Assembly: GCA_028704215.1 (NCBI GenBank)
Contig: JAQVLJ010000024.1
Location: forward strand, 1-11,614
Length of the DNA stretch: 11,614 nucleotides
Direction of reading: 5' to 3'
Origin: Clostridia bacterium
GTDB taxonomy: Bacteria; Bacillota; Clostridia; Christensenellales; UBA1242
In this document: positions 5,376-11,614 of the stretch, piece after piece
Layout: each line of letters starts with the position of its first letter
Position numbering within the stretch: position 1 is the stretch's first letter
Position numbers and translations under genes: made by a program
The notes under the pieces: generated by a model
The model's database searches: none
What the model was told of the DNA's origin: nothing
Seen by the model: the letters and a program-made list of their open reading frames with translations, nothing else

Positions 5376-6482
5376 ATGAAAAAAATACTTATTTGGATTT
5401 TTTGTATTATATTTGTTATTTCCGGTACTATTTTTACTGTTTTTTTATTTAAAGATAATGGCAACAATGATGGTGGTGATGGCAATACGAGTGGCACGGA
5501 TGAAATTATGTTGCAATATTTTGACTCTACAATGCCAGTAGGCACTGTTGAATTTGCTCATTCAATTTTGAGCTTTGAGGATTTTGATAGAATTATACCT
5601 TTGGGTCAAATTAATCCTCCTGGACATACTTTTCCAACTGACCATATATATTTTGTAACAACTGGTTTAGACAAACCAGTATATGCTCCAACAGGTGGAA
5701 AAGTTTTGTTTATTGAAGAAGCGGGTATGTTTGGAGATGGCGCAATAAGAATTGCTGTTACAAATACAATTACTTACTACATCGGGCATATTTTTGTTGC
5801 TAATGATTTGCAAGTTGGTGACACAGTTTTGGCAGGAGATCAGATTGCTATAAGTGGAAATACTTCTTGCGTTGACCTTGGTTTGATTAACATAAATATT
5901 GACAATGGTTTTTTGAGCAACAAAATTTCACTAACCACTTGGTATGGTGATAAACCACTAGCATATTATGTTGAGTCATTACGTTCACAGTTGTATGAAT
6001 TAGTAAGACCTCCACAACCAAATTCAGCAGAATATCCTGATTATATTTATGATGAAGAGGTTACGGACGGCTCATTTGCCATAGATGAACTAGGCACACT
6101 TTGTGGAAACTGGTTTCAAGAAGGAGGACTTCGTTCAGATAGTTGGCATGATTGGGAAAAGACATTGGCATTTGGATACGATGTTTATTACCCTGACCAA
6201 ATCAGAATAGGAATTGGCATATTTGATTATGGCTTTGCACTAAAAAACGAGGACAATCCTATTAGACCGGAGAATGTTAGCACATCATCAGTAATTGTAA
6301 CCTATTACCTATATAACGCCAATAACGTTGAAATTGGCGTACCTACATCAAGCCGTATTGGACTAATGGTTGTTCAAATGTTAAGCGACACACGTATTAA
6401 ACTAGAAATATTTGAAGATTCGACAAGTACAAGCCGCGAATTTACCAGCGCTGCATTATACTATATACGTGATTATGTATAA
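5376..6482 (+). CDS. Membrane-anchored protein with degenerate M23-like domain
   Basis: This 368-aa protein starts at the ATG at 5376; AAGGAGG (5365-5371) lies 4 nt upstream, and a TTG one codon earlier is too close to that site. Residues 4-25 are an anchor, followed by a Gly/Asn/Asp-rich flexible linker (27-43). Residues 76-175 resemble a lysostaphin-type (peptidase M23) fold: P-P-G-H84-T-F-P-T-D89-H90 where the first metal ligands sit, V-Y-A-P-T-G-G-K-V (102-110), Y-Y-I-G-H138, and V-G-D-T-V-L-A-G-D-Q-I-A (147-158). Where active M23 enzymes have H-L-H-F, this one reads D-L-G-L (167-170), so the HxH is missing and cell-wall hydrolysis is doubtful. The C-terminal 150 residues are beta-rich and unrecognised. 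It probably acts outside the membrane as a binding or scaffold protein. A weak A/T-only hairpin with a T-run follows the stop (6481-6499). Confidence 0.65.
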   Translation: MKKILIWIFCIIFVISGTIFTVFLFKDNGNNDGGDGNTSGTDEIMLQYFDSTMPVGTVEFAHSILSFEDFDRIIPLGQINPPGHTFPTDHIYFVTTGLDKPVYAPTGGKVLFIEEAGMFGDGAIRIAVTNTITYYIGHIFVANDLQVGDTVLAGDQIAISGNTSCVDLGLININIDNGFLSNKISLTTWYGDKPLAYYVESLRSQLYELVRPPQPNSAEYPDYIYDEEVTDGSFAIDELGTLCGNWFQEGGLRSDSWHDWEKTLAFGYDVYYPDQIRIGIGIFDYGFALKNEDNPIRPENVSTSSVIVTYYLYNANNVEIGVPTSSRIGLMVVQMLSDTRIKLEIFEDSTSTSREFTSAALYYIRDYV

Positions 6483-6497
6483 AATTATAAATTTTTT

Positions 6498-6526
6498 TTG
6501 AAAGCAAAGTAAAAGAGTTTTAAAAC
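6498..6526 (+). promoter_or_regulatory. Possible promoter of the YjzC-like gene
   Basis: -35 TTGAAA (6498-6503), 17 nt, -10 TAAAAC (6521-6526). The -35 is good and the -10 moderate. It lies in the 94-bp gap before the small gene. Read-through from the gene upstream is an alternative. Confidence 0.35.
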
Positions 6527-6576
6527 AATGTTTTATTATTATGTAGTTGGCAATACTTAGTAGCGAGGAGGGGACT

Positions 6577-6723
6577 ATGGGCAAATGGAATCCTGGTGAA
6601 GTTTCTCCGGCTACAAAAACTTACAACGTAGTAAACAAAACCGGTAAAAAACTAAACACAGTTGACGTCAAAAAAGGTCAAAGATTTCCACCAACACAAA
6701 GTTCAGAATATCATTACGAATAA
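6577..6723 (+). CDS. YjzC-like small protein
   Basis: This 48-aa gene encodes a product that begins MGKWNPGEVSPATKTYNVVN and ends GQRFPPTQSSEYHYE. The W-N-P-G-E opening and the K-K-G-Q-R-F-P-P-T stretch resemble the small Bacillota family of B. subtilis YjzC, whose function is not known. It is basic and soluble, with no membrane segment. The Shine-Dalgarno site is exceptionally strong (AGGAGG at 6566-6571, 5 nt before the ATG), and a clear terminator follows the stop within about 20 nt, which marks it as a compact, possibly highly translated single gene. Codons include CCG, GAC and GTC, a little less AT-biased than the neighbours. Reality of the gene is well supported; the family call is moderate. 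Confidence 0.75.
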   Translation: MGKWNPGEVSPATKTYNVVNKTGKKLNTVDVKKGQRFPPTQSSEYHYE

Positions 6724-6743
6724 CTTGTGAGGTGAAGCAAGAA

Positions 6744-6769
6744 AGTTCCTATAACATAGGAATTTTTTT
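6744..6769 (+). terminator. Intrinsic terminator of the YjzC-like gene
   Basis: TTCCTAT (6746-6752), 3-nt loop AAC, ATAGGAA (6756-6762), then seven T (6763-6769). The stem can be extended by a G-T and an A-T pair. Confidence 0.8.
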
Positions 6770-6835
6770 GTTACACAAATTCTTTATATTAATTATAATA
6801 TTGAAAAATGAAAAAAATATAAATCACTTGAAAAA

Positions 6836-6864
6836 TTGACTTATAGGTTTTTTTTGTTTAAAAT
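6836..6864 (+). promoter_or_regulatory. SigA-type promoter of the YcxB-like gene
   Basis: -35 TTGACT (6836-6841), 17-nt spacer, -10 TAAAAT (6859-6864). Hexamers and spacing are identical to the promoter at 2827-2855. The predicted start is close to AAGGAG (6873-6878), so the leader is very short. Confidence 0.7.
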
Positions 6865-6885
6865 GAATTTATAAGGAGTTAAGTG

Positions 6886-7554
6886 ATGGAAGAGAAAAAA
6901 ATTGAAAAAACTAAAAAAACCACTGCAAAAAAGATAAATGTTGAAAAAACAAGTAACGTGGTTGAACAAAAAACACCTTATTGTCAGTACAAATATACTT
7001 TTGAGGACAATTTGGCTGGTGCTATGTTTGTTTACAAAATGAATCAAGGAAAAGGTAAAAAGTTTACCTTGTGGGCTTTGTTAGTTGGTTTTGCATGTAG
7101 TATTTTTTTGATTGTTATGGATATAATTGAAAAAAACACTAGCAGTTTGGTATTCGATGGAGTACTATTTGGATTTTTGATTTTATTAACGGTGTTCATA
7201 TTTGTGATGCCAGCAATAGTAAAATCTCAACAAAAAAAGCTTTATGACAGTGCATTATTAGATGAAGTGGATTATGTAAAAATTGATATTGAAAAGGACA
7301 AAATAATCGAAGACTTTGTGAAAAATGGCATTTCGATAAACAAAATTCAACATCCTTTAACCAATTTGACAGGTTTGTCATATGATGAAACTCGAATAAT
7401 ACTTGTATTTGGCAAAATGAATATTGTTGTAATCAAAAACGATGCACTAAAAAATATTACGGTTGACGAAGTAAAAACAAATTTGCTTATCCAACTTGAT
7501 ATTAACAAGCAGGATATGACTCAAACAAAAATCACACCTGAAATAAAAAAATAA
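6886..7554 (+). CDS. YcxB-like two-helix membrane protein
   Basis: The 222-aa protein starts with about 30 very lysine-rich cytosolic residues. Y-K-Y-T-F-E-D-N (35-42) then opens a region like the start of YcxB-type proteins. Two membrane helices follow (61-80 and 89-112), and then a soluble domain (115-205) whose strands V-D-Y-V-K-I-D-I, I-I-L-V-F-G and I-V-V-I-K-N-D-A-L resemble the YcxB-like C-terminal domain. Both ends should be cytosolic. The function of the family is unknown. AAGGAG (6873-6878) lies 7 nt before the ATG at 6886; a GTG one codon earlier (6883) is also possible. It has its own promoter and terminator, so it is a single-gene unit. A similar two-helix-plus-soluble-domain protein is encoded at 9546-10073. 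Confidence 0.6.
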   Translation: MEEKKIEKTKKTTAKKINVEKTSNVVEQKTPYCQYKYTFEDNLAGAMFVYKMNQGKGKKFTLWALLVGFACSIFLIVMDIIEKNTSSLVFDGVLFGFLILLTVFIFVMPAIVKSQQKKLYDSALLDEVDYVKIDIEKDKIIEDFVKNGISINKIQHPLTNLTGLSYDETRIILVFGKMNIVVIKNDALKNITVDEVKTNLLIQLDINKQDMTQTKITPEIKK

Positions 7555-7570
7555 TAAAAAACAAAAATCT

Positions 7571-7600
7571 CAAAGCCAAATTTTGGCTTTGGGTTTTTTT
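7571..7600. terminator. Terminator between the YcxB-like gene and uppP, probably bidirectional
   Basis: CAAAGCCAA (7571-7579) and TTGGCTTTG (7583-7591) form a perfect 9-bp stem with loop ATT. On the plus strand seven T follow (7594-7600). On the minus strand the stem is followed by a broken but T-rich tract, so it can also serve the convergent uppP, whose stop is at 7605. Confidence 0.85.
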
Positions 7601-7604
7601 ATTT

Positions 7605-8351
7605 TTACAAAAATGCAACAATGCAAATACACAAAGCTATCAAATAATAACTAAAATAAATCAATTTATTATTTTTGATAATTTTTAACATAATTTTTAT
7701 TGACAAAATTCCGCTTAAAAACGCACCCAAAAAAGCAACTAATAGAGGAATTATTGGCAAATTAATTATATTTGTAGATATTTCTTTACATTCATACAAT
7801 GCAGACCCCAAAATAATTGGTATACTCATCAAAAAACTAAACTCAGTTGCTTTTTCTTTATCTGCTCCACACAAAATTCCAGTCGTTATGGTTGTCCCTG
7901 AACGACTAAGACCAGGCAGTATTGCCAAACCCTGGGTAATACCCATAATGATTGCAGTAGGTAATTTGACTGCGTTTTTACGAATAGGCATCATATCTGC
8001 AACAGCAAGTAAAATTGCAGTAGCAAAAAAGCCAATTACCAAAAATTTGCCAGAAAACATTATGTCTACATAGTCTTTTAACAAAAATACTATCAAAATA
8101 GTGGGTATTGTCGCCAACACTAAATTAATCATTTTTTTGTCCAATGGTTTTTTCAAAAGTTCCCATATTTGCTTACGCATACAGACAAAAACAGAAATCA
8201 AAGTACCCAAATGAACTACAATACTTAACAGCAAGATATCTGTTTGTACATCAAAAATCAATCCAAATAGCACAATGTGTCCACTACTTGAAACAGGTAA
8301 AAATTCGGTTAATCCTTGCAGTATTCCTAGCATTAAATACAAAATTATCAT
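7605..8351 (-). CDS. uppP: Undecaprenyl-diphosphatase UppP (BacA family)
   Basis: This 248-aa polytopic membrane enzyme removes one phosphate from undecaprenyl diphosphate on the outer side of the membrane. That recycles the lipid carrier for peptidoglycan and other wall polymers; extra activity gives bacitracin resistance. Both family signatures are present: Q-G-L-T-E16-F-L-P-V-S-S-S-G-H25 near the N-terminus, and P-G-L-S-R150-S-G-T-T (146-154). These supply the catalytic Glu, Ser, His and Arg. The length is slightly short for the family (about 260-280) but no motif is lost. The Shine-Dalgarno site is weak (AAGAG a few nt before the ATG). A perfect TATAAT on the minus strand (8383-8388) lies in the 91-bp gap shared with divergent ychF, but no good -35 accompanies it. 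It is a single-gene unit. Identification is very secure. Confidence 0.95.
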   Translation of the reverse strand: MIILYLMLGILQGLTEFLPVSSSGHIVLFGLIFDVQTDILLLSIVVHLGTLISVFVCMRKQIWELLKKPLDKKMINLVLATIPTILIVFLLKDYVDIMFSGKFLVIGFFATAILLAVADMMPIRKNAVKLPTAIIMGITQGLAILPGLSRSGTTITTGILCGADKEKATEFSFLMSIPIILGSALYECKEISTNIINLPIIPLLVAFLGAFLSGILSIKIMLKIIKNNKLIYFSYYLIALCICIVAFL

Positions 8352-8442
8352 AAATCTCTTGCCTTAAAATAGTATTTGTATTATTATATGAATACGAAAA
8401 AGTGACTATACTATAAAATTGTAGTTTATATAGGAGTAAGAA

Positions 8443-9534
8443 TTGAAATTAGGAGTGGTAGGCTTGCCAAATGTAGGCAAAAGCACTTTATTTAATGCAA
8501 TAACAAAGGCTGGAGCTCAAAGTGCAAATTATCCATTTTGCACAATAGAACCAAATGTAGGAATAGTTGACGTTTATGATCCCCGACTTGAAGTTTTGGG
8601 CAAAATTTATAATACAAAAAAAATCACCCCAGCTCAAATTGAATTTGTCGACATTGCTGGTTTAGTAAAAGGAGCGAGCGAAGGCTTGGGGCTTGGAAAT
8701 AAATTTTTGAGTCACATCAAAGAAGTCGATGCTATCGTTCATGTTGTTAGATGTTTCAAAGATGAAAAAATAATACACGTTGAGGGCAGTGTAGATCCAA
8801 TTCGAGATATTGATACCATAAATATCGAACTGATATTGGCAGATATTGAAACTGTTACAAAACGCCTTTCAAGAGTAGAAAAATTGGCTAGACAAAACAC
8901 CGAACACACGATTGTGCATGAAAAAGAACTTTTGGAGATTATTTTAAAGCGATTGTCCGACCAAAAGCCCGCTCGTTCAATTGATTTTAATGACGAAGAC
9001 CAAAAAATAGTAGACGGATTTTTTCTGATTACTTCAAAGCCTATACTTTATGTTGCAAATATATCTGATATTCCAAGCAAAGAACAAGACGAAATGGTGG
9101 AAGAAGTAACCAAAATTGCTGAAAAGGAAGGTGCAGAGATAATATCACTTTGTGCCAGACTAGAAGAAGAATTGATTTCTTTACCTGACGATGAGCGTTT
9201 GGAATTTATGAAAGAACTGAATATGGATACTACAGGTTTGGACAAATTGGTCGTGGCTAGTTACAAATTACTTGGACTCATTAGTTACTTGACTGCGGGC
9301 GAAAAAGAAGTACGTGCCTGGACTATAAAACGTGGCACACTCGCTCCTCAGGCGGCGGGCAAGATACATACAGATTTTGAAAAGGGCTTTATTCGTGCCG
9401 AAATAGTGAAATATGCCGATTTGGTTGCTTGCGGCGACTTCAATATGGCCAAAGAAAAGGGCAAGATGATAAGTGCTGGCAAAGACTATGAAATGAAAGA
9501 CGGAGATGTTACATTATTCAAATTTAATGTTTAA
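8443..9534 (+). CDS. ychF: Redox-regulated ribosome-binding ATPase/GTPase YchF
   Basis: This 363-aa cytosolic protein is full length for the Obg-family nucleotidase YchF, which binds ribosomes and hydrolyses ATP better than GTP. Seen in order: P-loop G-L-P-N-V-G-K-S (7-14), switch II D70-I-A-G-L, N-I-S-D (206-209) at the G4 site, and the C-terminal TGS-type domain (about 283-363) with H-T-D-F-E-K-G-F-I-R-A-E (309-320). A helical coiled-coil insert lies at about 130-170. Family members usually read N-x-x-E at G4, so the Asp here is a mild variation. The start is TTG at 8443: AGGAG (8432-8436) sits 6 nt upstream and the frame begins exactly at the conserved K-L-G-V-V-G. A TATACT (8407-8412) could be its -10, but the -35 is poor. 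The next gene follows after 11 nt and is probably cotranscribed. Confidence 0.95.
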   Translation: MKLGVVGLPNVGKSTLFNAITKAGAQSANYPFCTIEPNVGIVDVYDPRLEVLGKIYNTKKITPAQIEFVDIAGLVKGASEGLGLGNKFLSHIKEVDAIVHVVRCFKDEKIIHVEGSVDPIRDIDTINIELILADIETVTKRLSRVEKLARQNTEHTIVHEKELLEIILKRLSDQKPARSIDFNDEDQKIVDGFFLITSKPILYVANISDIPSKEQDEMVEEVTKIAEKEGAEIISLCARLEEELISLPDDERLEFMKELNMDTTGLDKLVVASYKLLGLISYLTAGEKEVRAWTIKRGTLAPQAAGKIHTDFEKGFIRAEIVKYADLVACGDFNMAKEKGKMISAGKDYEMKDGDVTLFKFNV

Positions 9535-9545
9535 AGAGGTTTTGT

Positions 9546-10073
9546 ATGAAGAAAAAAGAAAAAAAGTTACATATTAACAATCAAATAGTTGAAAAAGGTG
9601 AAAAACAAGGCGAAATTGTCACTCATGCAAGTGTTTATCTGACACAAGTTTCGTTAACATATTTGGTTTGCCACATATTATTGGTTGCGGCAATAATTTT
9701 ACTTACGATATCCACAATGTCTTTGACAGTAATTATAGTTGCATGGTCAATATACGCAATTTGTTTTGTAGGTACATTTTTTGCAATCAAAATGAGCCTT
9801 CATAATAACGTTTACACAATCTATGACAACGTATTGGAGTATGGAAAAAGCAATTATTCTGAAATTGCTCAGCACAAAAATATTGATAAAATCAAATCAT
9901 TCAAATCTTTTGCAGACAAAATTTCACGAGAAAATACTTATAGTCTTGTCGTGTATTATAAAAATGAAAAATTCAAATATCGCACAATATTTTGTATAAT
10001 GGAAGATTGTGACAAATTAGTAAAAAAGTTATATGATTTAAAAAACAAAAATTTAACCGAAAAAAAAGGATAG
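9546..10073 (+). CDS. Two-helix membrane protein with PH-like soluble domain
   Basis: This 175-aa protein has a basic cytosolic N-terminus (M-K-K-K-E-K-K), two close membrane helices (36-55 and 60-82), and a soluble C-terminal domain. The strands N-N-V-Y-T-I-Y-D-N-V-L-E-Y-G (87-100) and Y-S-L-V-V-Y-Y-K-N-E-K-F-K-Y-R (132-146), followed by a helix C-D-K-L-V-K-K-L-Y-D-L (155-165), look like a bacterial PH-type domain behind a membrane hairpin. No family was recognised with certainty and no function is assigned. AGAGG (9535-9539) lies 6 nt before the ATG. The gene starts 11 nt after ychF and no promoter fits the gap, so it should be expressed with ychF. Its stop codon lies inside the terminator stem at 10060-10093. 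Confidence 0.6.
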   Translation: MKKKEKKLHINNQIVEKGEKQGEIVTHASVYLTQVSLTYLVCHILLVAAIILLTISTMSLTVIIVAWSIYAICFVGTFFAIKMSLHNNVYTIYDNVLEYGKSNYSEIAQHKNIDKIKSFKSFADKISRENTYSLVVYYKNEKFKYRTIFCIMEDCDKLVKKLYDLKNKNLTEKKG

Positions 10074-10093
10074 TTTATTCTATCCTTTTTTTT
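10060..10093. terminator. Bidirectional terminator shared by convergent genes
   Basis: A8-GGATAG (10060-10073) pairs perfectly over 14 bp with CTATCC-T8 (10080-10093) around the loop TTTATT. Both strands give a GC-containing stem core with an A-tract before and a T-tract after. The stop TAG of the plus-strand gene (10071-10073) and the first two bases of uvrC's stop on the minus strand (10092-10094) are in the arms. Confidence 0.9.
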
Positions 10094-11614
10094 AGTCGTT
10101 ATGATAATAATCAAAAATATTTTTTGCCACATTTTTGTTTATACCATCAGCAGATTTCAACTCTTCAAAACTAGCATTTTTAATTTTGTCCAATGTTTTA
10201 AAACATGCAAGCAATTTTTTTCTTGTTACGCCCCCAACACCCTCGATTGCTTCTAAGCCACCTTTGAATGTAGATTTGTTTCTCAGATTGCGATTGTATG
10301 TTATGGCAAATCGATGCGCTTCATCACGTGCTAATTGAATTAAATGCAAAGAGTAACTAGATTTTTCTAAAATAATAGATTCTTTATTTTGTGGTAAAAA
10401 AACCTCTTCAAGTCTTTTTGCCAGACTTATAATATCATTTTTGTATTCAAACTGTTGTGTAATTTCCAAAGCTGATGAAAGTTGTCCTTTTCCACCGTCT
10501 ATAATGATTAAATCGGGCATACTTGCAAAACTTACATCGTCACTTGACATTTTTTCAAATCTTCGAAACAAAGTTTCTTTCATACTAGCAAAGTCATCAA
10601 TAAAATTAACTGTATTTATTTTAAATTTTCGGTAGTGTTTAGGTGCTTTCAATCCATTAATTAGTACTGACATTGAGGCAACTGTGTTGGTGCCAAATGT
10701 ATTAGAAATATCGTAACACTCTATTCTATTTGGTAGATTTTGCAATTTTAAGTCTTTTTTTAGTTGGGTTATAGCACCAATTGAAGCATTGCGAATTTTA
10801 TATATTTTTTCGGTATTCTTTTCAATGTCTAATATTGCGTTTTTCTCACACATTTTTAATAATTGATATTTTGTACCCTTTTCTGGCTGAAAAACAATGA
10901 TTTTTTTTGCATATTTTGTATTCAAAAACAAATTTATGTTTGAAATGTCAATATTTTTTGGCAGAATAATTTCGTCGCAAACAAAGGGTCTATTTGAATA
11001 GTATTGAACAATAAATTGTGTATATGCCTCATTTTTTTCCAAATAATTCAAAATATCAAAAGTTTGAATACCAAGAATTTTTCCTCCACGTACAATCATG
11101 ACACACATAGCAGACAATTCTCCCAAAGTCACCAATGAAAATACATCATAATTTACATTTTTTGTTAGTTGAGTAAATACTTTCTCTTTTAATCTATTTA
11201 GCATTTTGAGTTTGTCACGTAGTTTTAAAGCGGTTTCAAAATTCTCGGAATTTGCAGTGATTTGCATTTTATTTTGCAAAATACTTTCGATTTTTTTTGT
11301 GTCGCCTTTCAAAAACTTGATAGCATCGTTTAAGACTTTACGATATTCTTCCTTTGTTACTTTGTTTGCACAAGGAGCATTACATAAGTGCATGTCATAA
11401 AAAAGACATGGTTTGATAGGTTTTGAATTTGTTTTGATATTTATTTTGCATTTTCTGACTGGATATGCGTAGTTAATTATGTCCAATACATCTTTTGCGC
11501 CAATACCAGCAAAATATGGTCCAAAAAACAAACTGTTTTTGTCCAACTTTCGCGAAACCTCAAAATGAGGGAAATCTTGTTTTAGATTGATTTTTATATA
11601 AGCGTAATTTTTGT
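10092..11614 (-). CDS. uvrC: Excinuclease ABC subunit C, 5' end beyond the window
   Basis: UvrC makes both cuts beside a DNA lesion in nucleotide excision repair with UvrA and UvrB. The frame is open to the right edge: upstream of a TTG at 11546 it continues in frame as KNYAYIKINLKQDFPHFEVS, standard UvrC sequence, so that TTG is an internal Leu codon. About 506 residues are visible. The GIY-YIG nuclease domain (3' cut) is off the window. Numbered from the edge: four cysteines (55, 69, 77, 81) like those reported to hold an iron-sulfur cluster in E. coli UvrC; a UVR motif (about 123-144) for contact with UvrB; an RNase H-like domain for the 5' cut with D301 (C-Y-D-I-S), D372 (I-I-D-G-G-K-G-Q-L) and H433 (D-E-A-H-R-F-A); and tandem helix-hairpin-helix motifs (about 449-506). 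It ends in the shared hairpin at 10060-10093. Confidence 0.95.
   Translation of the reverse strand, partial: KNYAYIKINLKQDFPHFEVSRKLDKNSLFFGPYFAGIGAKDVLDIINYAYPVRKCKINIKTNSKPIKPCLFYDMHLCNAPCANKVTKEEYRKVLNDAIKFLKGDTKKIESILQNKMQITANSENFETALKLRDKLKMLNRLKEKVFTQLTKNVNYDVFSLVTLGELSAMCVMIVRGGKILGIQTFDILNYLEKNEAYTQFIVQYYSNRPFVCDEIILPKNIDISNINLFLNTKYAKKIIVFQPEKGTKYQLLKMCEKNAILDIEKNTEKIYKIRNASIGAITQLKKDLKLQNLPNRIECYDISNTFGTNTVASMSVLINGLKAPKHYRKFKINTVNFIDDFASMKETLFRRFEKMSSDDVSFASMPDLIIIDGGKGQLSSALEITQQFEYKNDIISLAKRLEEVFLPQNKESIILEKSSYSLHLIQLARDEAHRFAITYNRNLRNKSTFKGGLEAIEGVGGVTRKKLLACFKTLDKIKNASFEELKSADGINKNVAKNIFDYYHND

Noticed and set aside
5592..5905. Active M23 cell-wall endopeptidase
   Set aside because: The HxH needed for zinc binding and catalysis is replaced by D-L-G-L, so only a degenerate M23-like domain is claimed.
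6481..6499. Terminator after the M23-like gene
   Set aside because: The AAAATT/AATTTT stem has only A-T pairs and is too unstable to list separately, although the T-run may help termination.
7675..8073. Plus-strand frame of 132 codons opposite uppP
   Set aside because: uppP is certain on the other strand; this is a shadow frame without its own ribosome site or family.
11544..11546. TTG at 11546 as the start of uvrC
   Set aside because: Upstream sequence continues in frame with conserved UvrC residues to the window edge, so this is an internal Leu codon.
1..11614. CRISPR arrays, tRNA or rRNA genes, insertion sequences, known riboswitches
   Set aside because: No regularly spaced direct repeats, cloverleaf-like sequence, transposase motifs or recognisable riboswitch cores were seen on either strand by reading.

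Overview
The window is an AT-rich stretch (roughly 30% G+C by eye) with the marks of a low-GC Bacillota genome, probably an uncultured Clostridia-type gut lineage. Strong AGGAG Shine-Dalgarno sites, SigA-type promoters, U-tailed hairpin terminators, TTG starts, a YjzC-like small protein and a YcxB-like membrane protein all fit this. The lineage is inference. The long intact reading frames fit genetic code 11.

Left part, minus strand (1-2705). A secreted GLUG-type surface protein runs off the left edge. To its right is a three-gene metalloid operon read leftward: arsR repressor, ArsP-type permease, and a 79-aa thioredoxin-like protein carrying vicinal cysteines. Candidate ArsR operators lie at the arsR promoter and again between arsR and the permease gene. 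The 286-bp gap between this operon and the surface protein holds two inverted repeats and an unrecognised 44-codon frame.

Middle part, plus strand (2812-7600). This is a run of envelope and secretion genes. First comes an apparent three-gene unit: an exported membrane protein with a His-rich C-terminus, a 127-aa cytosolic protein whose Shine-Dalgarno site overlaps the preceding stop, and a membrane-anchored trypsin-like (HtrA/S1C-type) protease without a PDZ domain. It ends in a clear terminator. Next are a membrane-anchored protein with an M23-like fold lacking the catalytic HxH, a 48-aa YjzC-like gene, and a two-helix YcxB-like protein. The first of these genes and the YcxB-like gene have identical promoter hexamers and spacing (TTGACT-17-TAAAAT).

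Right part (7600-11614). This is ordinary housekeeping: uppP (minus; undecaprenyl-PP recycling), divergent ychF (plus; TTG start) followed closely by a two-helix membrane protein, and convergent uvrC (minus), which runs off the right edge without its GIY-YIG N-terminus. The last two convergent genes share a 14-bp terminator stem that contains the whole stop codon of one and most of the stop codon of the other.

The best candidate for something undescribed is the 2880-5176 unit: exported protein, small partner and surface protease. Its layout would suit a secreted effector or toxin with an immunity protein and a processing or quality-control protease, but the sequence alone does not prove this. 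No tRNA, rRNA, CRISPR array or recognisable insertion sequence was seen.
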